The position numbers and the translations under genes are program-made. Below the pieces are notes generated by a model. That model was not told the DNA's origin, made no database searches, and worked only from the letters and a program-made list of their open reading frames with translations. A DNA stretch of 5,764 nt from Luminiphilus sp. (GTDB lineage Bacteria > Pseudomonadota > Gammaproteobacteria > Pseudomonadales > Halieaceae), in the NCBI GenBank assembly GCA_024638905.1, contig JAHEJH010000157.1, positions 1 to 5,764 of the forward strand, read 5' to 3'. Shown piece by piece: positions 1-5,377 of this stretch (the first letter of the stretch is position 1; every line of letters starts with the position of its first letter).

Positions 1-636
1 GCCATGAAAAGCCTCGGCGTTGCCGTTCAAGAAAGCCGGACCCAGGTCGAGTTCAAACTGTTCCACGTCGAGCCAAAAGGCGCCGCGACGCGTTTCGGTG
101 TAGAGATTGCCCGCAGCAGTACCGCTGGCGGTTCCCTGCATGTTATAGACCCAGAAGCGGTGATCGCCCAGGGCCTGCAGGCCATTCATGTGGATTTTCC
201 AGGGGCGTTTTTTCTTCTGCTCGGCAGTCTCAACGGGGACGACCTCTCTACCCTGAATCTCGGGGAAGTAGGCCAGCTTGCTGCTGTAATCAATGCCGGG
301 CTTTAAACGCGGGCGCTGCCGGTAGTCGATATTCTCCGCCTGGATATCGGAGAGGTAAACGTGCTTCAGGATCAGTGGTACTACTGAAATAGAGCCGGAA
401 GCTGAGGTGGCTGTGACCTCCCACTGTTGCGTGCGCGCTTGCCCATTCGCGAAGATGCCCTCTGCGTGGACCCGAAACGGATACCAGCTCCAGGCCTGCT
501 CCCAAGTAACATAGAACTTCTCGGGACGAATCTTATTGACCAGATCCTGAGTCAGTTGCAACTGCAGTGCGCCGTTGACCAGCAGTAAGTAAAGCAGCTC
601 TATGCCGATAACGATTTTCAGAACGCGCTTAATCAA
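1..636 (-). CDS. Membrane-anchored protein of unknown function, possibly AsmA-like (partial, TTG start)
   Basis: An open frame of 212 codons runs leftward from a TTG at 636-634 and continues past the left edge, so the C-terminus is missing. No ATG or GTG is available: the in-frame upstream stop TGA lies shortly before, and the TTG is preceded by GGGG (647-644) at 7 nt. Residues 1-4 (MIKR) are followed by a hydrophobic segment at about residues 5-24, giving a signal anchor with the rest probably periplasmic. The body contains a W/Y/F-rich stretch at about residues 45-55 (EQAWSWYPFRVHAEG), then beta-like alternating strands (SGSISVVPLILKHVYLSDI), a basic linker with EQKKKRPW, and more strand-like sequence. 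This layout of one TM plus repeated beta strands resembles AsmA/DUF748-type envelope proteins, but that is an impression, not a proven family match. It follows the oxidoreductase gene on the same strand after 75 bp and may be co-transcribed with it. A plus-strand frame over 4-306 is judged a shadow because this minus frame is longer and protein-like. Confidence 0.72.
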   Translation of the reverse strand, partial: MIKRVLKIVIGIELLYLLLVNGALQLQLTQDLVNKIRPEKFYVTWEQAWSWYPFRVHAEGIFANGQARTQQWEVTATSASGSISVVPLILKHVYLSDIQAENIDYRQRPRLKPGIDYSSKLAYFPEIQGREVVPVETAEQKKKRPWKIHMNGLQALGDHRFWVYNMQGTASGTAAGNLYTETRRGAFWLDVEQFELDLGPAFLNGNAEAFHG

Positions 637-711
637 TGTAATGCCCCATGTTCGTTTCCGTTGGTTGAGTGCAGTCTTGTTTCAGTGCCCAGCGTCGTTT
701 AATGGCCACTG

Positions 712-1740
712 CTAAGACTCGTCGGCGCTAAGGTCCATGGCGACTAGATTTTTACCAATCGTCGCCCCCCGCATCATTTCGCTGTAGGCCCAGCCGGCCT
801 TGGGCAGGCCTTCGGTAATGTTTTCCAATATGGTGATCTCACCCGCCCGGACCCACTCGTGAAGTTGCTGTGACGCCGCCGGTACTTTATCCATGTAGGT
901 ATAGAGCAGGAAGCCCTTTATGGTCAGTTCCTTCTCTACCAGTTTCCACATGTTGTAAATCGGGGTGGGGTTGTCCTGATCGTTATAGTCACTGATCATG
1001 CCGCAGCCAATTACACGGCCGAAGGTATTCATGCACGCGAGTGCTGCGTTCAGTGTGGTGCCCCCGACATTGTCGAAATACACGTCCACCCCTTCCGGAC
1101 AAGCTTGCGCAATCGCCGCTGTGAGGTCTCCACAGGTTTTGTAATTCACTGCCGCGTCGGCGCCCAATGTGTCAGTAACCAGTGCGGCCTTTTCGTCACT
1201 GCCGACAATGCCGACAACCTTGCAGCCCCGGAGCTTGGCGATTTGGGTGGCCATAGAGCCCGTAGCGCCCGCCGCTGCACTAATGAGCACGGTTTCTCCC
1301 GCCTGGATCTTGCCGATCTCATGGAGGCCCACATACGCCGTATGGCCTGAGCCGCCTAGCCCGCCAGAGTAGTAGGAAAGCGGAATGTCGGGCTCTGGCG
1401 AGAGCTTGGAGAGCAGTATCGTATTGGCGTCACTGAGAGAGTAATCCTCCCAGTAATGTAGCCCAAAGATCAGGTCACCCACCTCAAAGCCCGCCAGGTG
1501 CGATTTAACTACGCGGGCGACCGAAGGCCCCCGGATGGCCCCGCCAAGCGGAATCGGCTCGAAATAGTTCGCTTTGCCATCCAGCCAGCCCCGGATTGCG
1601 GCCTCTAAAGAAAAGAAAAGATTGCGCACCAGCATTTGCCCGTCGCCTGGTTCGGCGATGCTGCCCTCAACTAAATCGAAATCCTCAGGCACAGGGATGC
1701 CGTTTGGGTGGCGCTTTAAGACGACCTGACGGTTACTCAT
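712..1740 (-). CDS. NADP-dependent, zinc-free MDR oxidoreductase (CurA / leukotriene B4 dehydrogenase-like)
   Basis: This 342-aa protein belongs to the medium-chain dehydrogenase/reductase superfamily, in the zinc-independent branch that reduces the C=C bond of alpha,beta-unsaturated ketones using NADPH. The N-terminal catalytic domain (about 1-125) lacks the zinc-ligand pattern of alcohol dehydrogenases. The GGLGGSGHTAYVGL stretch (126-139) matches the family's G.LG..G.TAY.GL signature. The nucleotide-binding motif AAAGATGS is at 155-162, FDNVGG at 222-227, and the C-terminal GKNLV at 329-333; all are family hallmarks. The length is normal for the family (about 330-345 aa). The ATG at 1740 is supported by AAGGA (1752-1748), 7 nt upstream. 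It is a soluble cytoplasmic enzyme. It is transcribed divergently from the Rieske genes, so it may share their control region and could reduce an enone intermediate of the same pathway. That role is inferred from position only; the substrate cannot be read from the sequence. Confidence 0.93.
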   Translation of the reverse strand: MSNRQVVLKRHPNGIPVPEDFDLVEGSIAEPGDGQMLVRNLFFSLEAAIRGWLDGKANYFEPIPLGGAIRGPSVARVVKSHLAGFEVGDLIFGLHYWEDYSLSDANTILLSKLSPEPDIPLSYYSGGLGGSGHTAYVGLHEIGKIQAGETVLISAAAGATGSMATQIAKLRGCKVVGIVGSDEKAALVTDTLGADAAVNYKTCGDLTAAIAQACPEGVDVYFDNVGGTTLNAALACMNTFGRVIGCGMISDYNDQDNPTPIYNMWKLVEKELTIKGFLLYTYMDKVPAASQQLHEWVRAGEITILENITEGLPKAGWAYSEMMRGATIGKNLVAMDLSADES

Positions 1741-1747
1741 TTTATTG

Positions 1748-1752
1748 TCCTT
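1748..1752 (-). promoter_or_regulatory. Ribosome binding site of the MDR oxidoreductase gene
   Basis: AAGGA is read on the minus strand with a 7-nt spacer to the ATG at 1740. It is a standard strong Shine-Dalgarno site and fixes the start of the oxidoreductase. Confidence 0.8.
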
Positions 1753-1772
1753 GAGTGGCTCTTAGGCTGGAG

Positions 1773-1801
1773 TTCGCACGACGGCGCAGAGGGGTTATAT
1801 T
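1773..1801 (+). promoter_or_regulatory. Candidate sigma70 promoter for the Rieske/SnoaL gene run
   Basis: TTCGCA at 1773-1778 matches the -35 consensus at 4 of 6 positions. TATATT at 1796-1801 matches the -10 consensus at 5 of 6. The spacer is 17 bp, the optimum. Transcription would begin near 1808 and leave a leader of about 70 nt before the ATG at 1879. No better pair was found by eye on the plus strand between the divergent genes. This is a prediction from sequence match only. Confidence 0.45.
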
Positions 1802-1828
1802 GTCATGGTTGGCCGGGGCCATGTCATC
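1801..1828. promoter_or_regulatory. Possible operator: small dyad and repeated TGTCAT in the divergent promoter region
   Basis: TGTCAT occurs at 1801-1806 and again at 1822-1827, 21 bp apart, or two helical turns. Between them lie nested inverted repeats: CATGG (1804-1808) with CCATG (1819-1823), and TGGCC (1810-1814) with GGCCA (1817-1821). The block sits at and just after the predicted transcription start, where a repressor could act. No regulator gene is in the window, and short repeats of this size also arise by chance. Confidence 0.25.
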
Positions 1829-1841
1829 TCGGCTCGGCGCT

Positions 1842-1875
1842 TTAATAACAAAGTGCGTTAATAACAAAGTGCGTT
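1842..1875 (+). repeat. Perfect 16-bp tandem duplication just upstream of the first Rieske start codon
   Basis: The unit TTAATAACAAAGTGCG occurs at 1842-1857 and again, without change, at 1858-1873. The period continues for two more bases (TT) to 1875. The array is A/T-rich in a GC-rich setting and ends three bases before the ATG at 1879. It occupies the place where a ribosome binding site should be, and no clear Shine-Dalgarno sequence is visible there. It could be a recent slippage duplication, a pair of regulator sites, or an A/U-rich enhancer of translation. Confidence 0.9.
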
Positions 1876-1878
1876 GCC

Positions 1879-3255
1879 ATGATGAACAAACCGCAGCTTG
1901 AAATTCCCGTTCTGAATATCCCTGTCCACCCCGAAACCATGGACGGGCGAGATCCTTCCTTGCTGCGGGGCGACACTATTTCGGGCGATCGCTACTACTC
2001 GGCAGAGTTTGCGAGCGCGGAGTGGCAGCACATGTGGAGCAAAATCTGGCATGTGGCCGGGCGCTTGGTGGAGCTCGAGGCGCCCGGTGACTTTGTGGTG
2101 CATGACTTCATGGGGCAGTCGGTCATCTGTGCAAAGCAAGAAGATGGCACCATTCGCGCTTTTTACAATGTTTGTCAGCATCGCGCGCTCAGATTGGTAG
2201 AGGAAAGCTCATCGGTTAAAGACTTCCATTGTCGTTACCACGGTTGGGTGTGGGGCATCGACGGTGTGTTGAAATCGGTGCACGACCCCGAGAACTTTTC
2301 GCAGGGCGATCCTTGCGGAAAATTAAAACTCAAAGAATTGCGATGTGATACCTGGGGCGGCTTTGTCTGGTACAGCTTCAGTGATGACAGCCCGGGATTG
2401 ATGGACTACCTGCATCCATTGCCCGAGATCTACAAAAACTATCCGATGGAAACGGCAGTGCGGATCTTTGCGCGCAAGATTCGGCTCAACACCAACTGGA
2501 AATTTGCGTCGGTCAACTTCAGTGAGTCTTACCACACGCGCACCGCACACCCGCAGGTGCCACCATGGATTGATCAAGACTACTGGAGTGCACGATCAGA
2601 AATTTGGCCTAATGGACATGGTCGCACCGTGCAGCCAATGCGCCCGAGCCTGCGCGACCGGCTGCCCGAGGGCGAGCCGCATCCTTTCGATGACATTCTG
2701 CAAATGTGGGACATCGACCCTGATAGCTACCCGGACTTTGAAACCAAGGCGATTCAGGGTTGGATGGACCTCAAGGCGGCCAAGCGAAAGCATTGGAAAG
2801 ATAAGGGCTACCTGCACTACGAGCACATGAACGACGAGGAACTGACCGACAGTCCGCACACCGTCATTTTTCCGAACGTAACGATCTCGTTTCTGCCCGA
2901 CAACCTGATCTTTTTTCGCACCGAGCCCGACCCCAAAGATCCCACCAAATGTACCTTCGATCTGTGGTGCATGGCGTTCCCCGTTGAGGGGCAGGCCGAG
3001 GCCCACGGCATTATGACGCAAGGTCTGTTCCCGGTGACCGAGTGCGAATCAGAGACACGAGATTTCGATGGCGGGCAGGGCATTCCTGAAATCGTAGACT
3101 CAATCGTATGGCAGGACATGATGCTCGCAGAGGCGCAGCAGAATGGTTGGGAGTCGCAGGGTTTCGATGATTACTATTTGGCTGATCAGGAATCGCGAGT
3201 GCGTTATTTTCACGAAGTGCTCAACGATTACCTAGCAGGTCGCAAGGGAGTCTAA
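1879..3255 (+). CDS. Rieske aromatic ring-hydroxylating oxygenase, large (alpha) subunit, copy A
   Basis: This 458-aa protein is a Rieske non-heme iron oxygenase alpha subunit (COG4638 type), which uses O2 and two electrons to hydroxylate an organic substrate in the cytoplasm. The [2Fe-2S] ligands are C99, H101, C118 and H121 (CQH, 16 residues, CRYH followed by GW). The catalytic domain carries NWK at 206-208 and then NFSESYHTRTAH, giving iron ligands H219 and H224. The third ligand is probably D413 in WQDMMLAE. E216, three residues before H219, fits the acidic residue that links the Rieske and iron sites of neighbouring subunits. V212 sits where relatives have D or E before the conserved Asn. 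At about 450 aa the protein is the size of dioxygenase alpha subunits that usually pair with a beta subunit, and larger than single-subunit VanA types. Starts at 1879 (MM) or 1882 are both possible; an in-frame TAA at 1846-1848 excludes longer forms, and there is no clear ribosome site. It is clearly paralogous to the second Rieske gene in the window. The substrate is unknown. Confidence 0.95.
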   Translation: MMNKPQLEIPVLNIPVHPETMDGRDPSLLRGDTISGDRYYSAEFASAEWQHMWSKIWHVAGRLVELEAPGDFVVHDFMGQSVICAKQEDGTIRAFYNVCQHRALRLVEESSSVKDFHCRYHGWVWGIDGVLKSVHDPENFSQGDPCGKLKLKELRCDTWGGFVWYSFSDDSPGLMDYLHPLPEIYKNYPMETAVRIFARKIRLNTNWKFASVNFSESYHTRTAHPQVPPWIDQDYWSARSEIWPNGHGRTVQPMRPSLRDRLPEGEPHPFDDILQMWDIDPDSYPDFETKAIQGWMDLKAAKRKHWKDKGYLHYEHMNDEELTDSPHTVIFPNVTISFLPDNLIFFRTEPDPKDPTKCTFDLWCMAFPVEGQAEAHGIMTQGLFPVTECESETRDFDGGQGIPEIVDSIVWQDMMLAEAQQNGWESQGFDDYYLADQESRVRYFHEVLNDYLAGRKGV

Positions 3256-3344
3256 TGACCACTGAGGTTGATGCCGCCGCCATAGGGGTGGTTGCTATTC
3301 ACCCGGTGTGGGCCAAGATGGTCGGTGATCTCGGTGAGTGCTAG
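3255..3344 (+). CDS. Possible 29-aa ORF translationally coupled to Rieske copy A
   Basis: The ATG at 3255-3257 overlaps the TAA of the preceding gene (TAATG) and is preceded by AAGGGAG (3244-3250) at 4 nt, a strong initiation site. The predicted peptide begins MTTEVDAAAIGVVAIHPVWA and ends in GEC at a TAG (3342-3344). It is mildly hydrophobic in the middle, and I recognise no family. It could be a genuine small protein, a coupling peptide that keeps ribosomes close to the next start 25 bp downstream, or the remnant of a decayed gene. Overlap and ribosome site argue for translation, but nothing supports a function. Confidence 0.35.
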   Translation: MTTEVDAAAIGVVAIHPVWAKMVGDLGEC

Positions 3345-3352
3345 AAAATTAT

Positions 3353-3358
3353 GAGGAG
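3353..3358 (+). promoter_or_regulatory. Ribosome binding site of the exported SnoaL-like gene
   Basis: GAGGAG lies 11 nt before the ATG at 3370, slightly far but purine-rich. An in-frame TGA at 3351-3353 excludes an earlier start, so the ATG at 3370 is secure. Confidence 0.6.
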
Positions 3359-3369
3359 TAGGGGCGGCA

Positions 3370-3930
3370 ATGAAACGAGCAGTATGGTTGGCCACGCTGA
3401 TGTGGTGCTGGATGGGGGTGATGTCTGTGCAGGCGAATGATCACAACGTGGCCGAAATGTTGGCCAAGCAGGAGATTGAGTATCTCCAGAGACTCTATGC
3501 CCGTGCCACGGATCAAATCGGCACCAATGAGCCAGAGAACATCGAGGCCGGTCGCGCGGTCTACCACAGGATCTTCACTCAAGATGCCACGATTCGCGCC
3601 AGTGACCCCAGCGGCGCGGAGTTCCGAGTGGTTGGCCCCGATGAGTGGGTCAAAGTAGTGGACGGCGCGCTCTCGGTATTCGATTCCACGCAGCACTTGC
3701 TGGGCACCCAGATTGTGGAGCTCGACAGCCTGCCCGACCCAGACGGCAAAGGCGGTGAGGGCAAGATGAGCAGCTTCCTGCAGGCGTGGCACCAAGATGA
3801 CGATCGCGTGATCGACATTTATCTGGGCACGTACTACAGCAAAGTCCGCTATACCCCGGGCATTGGCTGGCAGATTTATGACATGCGCCTCGAGAAGGTA
3901 GCTGGCGAGGTCATTGATAAGCGGCCGTAA
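3370..3930 (+). CDS. Exported SnoaL/NTF2-like protein with signal peptide
   Basis: This 186-aa protein has a positively charged N-terminus (MKR), a hydrophobic core to about residue 20, and a likely signal peptidase I site after V20-Q21-A22, so the mature form should be periplasmic. The mature part looks like a SnoaL-type NTF2 fold. An N-terminal helix (about 30-48, QEIEYLQRLYARATD) is followed by a second helix with FTQDATIRA (69-77), a GPDEW segment (89-93), QHLLGTQIVEL (108-118), and paired strands ending in GTYYSKVRY and GWQIYDMRLEKV (153-177). Members of this fold include steroid isomerases, polyketide cyclases, dehydratases and dioxygenase beta subunits, so the fold alone does not give the reaction. 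C13 is not in a proper lipobox (W precedes it). The gene lies between two Rieske genes on the same strand. Export is unusual for a partner of cytoplasmic oxygenases; it may bind or pre-process substrate in the periplasm, which is inference. An antisense frame covers almost the same interval and is judged spurious. Confidence 0.82.
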   Translation: MKRAVWLATLMWCWMGVMSVQANDHNVAEMLAKQEIEYLQRLYARATDQIGTNEPENIEAGRAVYHRIFTQDATIRASDPSGAEFRVVGPDEWVKVVDGALSVFDSTQHLLGTQIVELDSLPDPDGKGGEGKMSSFLQAWHQDDDRVIDIYLGTYYSKVRYTPGIGWQIYDMRLEKVAGEVIDKRP

Positions 3931-3960
3931 GCGCACTGGACAGCAGATACCCCATTAGCT

Positions 3961-3965
3961 GGAGA
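3961..3965 (+). promoter_or_regulatory. Ribosome binding site of Rieske copy B
   Basis: GGAGA is followed by a 4-nt spacer and the ATG at 3970, a good Shine-Dalgarno site. The 39-bp gap after the previous stop shows no promoter or hairpin, which supports co-transcription. Confidence 0.75.
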
Positions 3966-3969
3966 AATA

Positions 3970-5304
3970 ATGAACGCAGCAAACCCCGTGATCCTTGAAC
4001 GTGCTTTGAGCCGGCCGCCGAAAGAGGCCGAGCCGCAGTTGCGCGGCGACTCCGTAGGCAGCGATCGCTACACCTGCGGAGACTATTTGCAGCGCGAGTA
4101 CCAAAAGGTGTGGCACACCGTCTGGAATATCGGCGGCGTAGCGTACCAAATGCCGGAGCCCGGCGATTACCTGACCACCGAGCTGGGGATCGACTCCATC
4201 ATCATGGTTCGGCAGGAAGACGGGTCAGTTAAAGCCTTTTTTAACTCCTGTCCGCATCGTGGCACACGCATCACCGACGCGGAGGATGGGCACGTGCAGG
4301 AGTTTTCGTGCCCGTATCACGGCTGGAGGTTTGATCGCGCAGGGGTCGTGACCTCAGTGCCGGATGAAGAGGATTTTGCAGAAAGCCCCTGCGGTAAAGC
4401 CAGGCTCAAAGAGATGCGCTGCGAGGAGCGATTCGGATTGATCTGGTACAACTTCGACCCCGATGCGCTGACGTTGGATGCCAGCTTGGGCGAGACGATT
4501 TGTCGTGAGCTTGAGTCACACCGGATCGAGGACATGCTTCGGGTGCTGGATATGACCGCCGAGACCCGCAGTAATTGGAAAATCATCACGGATAACTTTA
4601 ACGAGGCCTACCACGTTAAGGTGCTGCATCCCGAGTTGATCCCTTATGTCGCGGCAGACTATGAGGACTGCCAGTTCGACTGTTTCCCTCATGGCCATAA
4701 CCGAGGCTGGTTCCCCTCGTTTATGCCTTCCGTTCAATACGGTAGCGATGTCATCGGTGAGCCGCTGAAGAGTATGGCTGCCGCCTGGGATGTGAACAGC
4801 GACGATTACGTGGGTCGCGACACCTGGCAGCAGCTGCGGGTAGATATTCAGGCCGCCAAGCGCGAGCGTGGTGAGGCGCAGGGCTATGTGCACTACAGCT
4901 ATCGCGCGGATTACCAGCTCACCGACTATGTGATCTACAACCTGTTCCCCAATAATGTGATTACTGTGGGTCCGGATGGCGTGCAGTTGTTACGCCCGCG
5001 CCCGCACCCGACAGATCCCGCCCAGTGTCTCTTCGACCACTGGTGGTTGGTGAATCGTGTCGCAGGACAGGAGGTGACACCGTCACCGGCGGGTGGGCCA
5101 GATCTGCCTGTGGCTGACGCGCCGCACGAGCACATTCAGTATGGTGAAAAAACGCTGGGCACCACGGCCGACCAAGACCTGAGCATCGCGGAGATGCAGC
5201 AAAAGGGTCTGGCGTCAGCCGGGTATCAGGGGTACTGGATGCCGAATCAAGAGCGGCGCGTGCAGGCCTTTCACGAGCACCTGAATGATTTGATGTCTGA
5301 TTGA
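3970..5304 (+). CDS. Rieske aromatic ring-hydroxylating oxygenase, large (alpha) subunit, copy B
   Basis: This 444-aa Rieske non-heme iron oxygenase alpha subunit is cytoplasmic. The [2Fe-2S] ligands are C94, H96, C114 and H117 (CPHRG, then CPYHGW). The catalytic motif is canonical: NWK at 202-204, DN at 208-209, E212, Y214 and iron ligands H215 and H220, with D403 in DQDLSIAE as the likely third ligand. It aligns with copy A along its length, with shared landmarks LRGD near residue 25, PGDY/PGDF, QEDG, CGK..LKE.RC, AAKR, GY.HY, LTD and a C-terminal HE.LND. The pair are therefore tandem paralogs that have diverged well beyond recent duplication. Unlike copy A it keeps the acidic residue before the conserved Asn and the textbook CPHRG box. 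It may act on a later intermediate or a related substrate. It needs a ferredoxin/reductase pair that is not in the window. The substrate cannot be read from the sequence. Confidence 0.95.
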   Translation: MNAANPVILERALSRPPKEAEPQLRGDSVGSDRYTCGDYLQREYQKVWHTVWNIGGVAYQMPEPGDYLTTELGIDSIIMVRQEDGSVKAFFNSCPHRGTRITDAEDGHVQEFSCPYHGWRFDRAGVVTSVPDEEDFAESPCGKARLKEMRCEERFGLIWYNFDPDALTLDASLGETICRELESHRIEDMLRVLDMTAETRSNWKIITDNFNEAYHVKVLHPELIPYVAADYEDCQFDCFPHGHNRGWFPSFMPSVQYGSDVIGEPLKSMAAAWDVNSDDYVGRDTWQQLRVDIQAAKRERGEAQGYVHYSYRADYQLTDYVIYNLFPNNVITVGPDGVQLLRPRPHPTDPAQCLFDHWWLVNRVAGQEVTPSPAGGPDLPVADAPHEHIQYGEKTLGTTADQDLSIAEMQQKGLASAGYQGYWMPNQERRVQAFHEHLNDLMSD

Positions 5305-5363
5305 CCATGTCGCAACGGTCTCTGTTCTACATCATTGTTGCTGTTTTCAGTTGAGTCGCGGTA

Positions 5364-5377
5364 GATGACGAGTCATC
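5364..5377. promoter_or_regulatory. Perfect dyad across the start codon of the second SnoaL-like gene
   Basis: GATGAC (5364-5369) and GTCATC (5372-5377) are perfect inverted repeats separated by two bases, and the ATG (5365-5367) lies in the left arm. As RNA it could form a 5-bp stem with a CGAG loop that hides the start codon; as DNA it could bind a dimeric regulator. There is no clear ribosome site upstream. A chance occurrence cannot be excluded. Confidence 0.3.

Noticed and set aside
4..306. A 100-codon plus-strand frame at the left edge
   Set aside because: The minus-strand frame over the same bases is longer, continues past the edge, begins with a membrane anchor and reads as a more natural protein.
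683..711. Hairpin CAGTGGCC...GGGCACTG (minus strand) just after the oxidoreductase stop codon
   Set aside because: The stem has an internal mismatch and a 13-nt loop, and no U-tract follows, so it is not a convincing intrinsic terminator.
2596..3021. A 141-codon minus-strand frame inside Rieske copy A
   Set aside because: It lies wholly opposite a certain Rieske catalytic domain and shows no domain or ribosome site of its own.
3397..3408. LMWC in the signal peptide of the exported protein as a possible lipoprotein box
   Set aside because: Trp directly before Cys does not fit the lipobox, the Cys sits too early in the hydrophobic core, and a good signal peptidase I site follows at residue 22.
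3349..3936. A 195-codon minus-strand frame almost exactly antisense to the exported SnoaL-like gene
   Set aside because: The plus-strand frame has a signal peptide, a ribosome site and a SnoaL-like pattern and fits the gene run. The antisense frame has no recognisable features and arises from codon bias.
5307..5354. A 15-aa hydrophobic ORF (MSQRSLFYIIVAVFS) between Rieske copy B and the second SnoaL-like gene
   Set aside because: It is very short, with no clear ribosome site. It could be a leader peptide or remnant, but the sequence gives no positive support.
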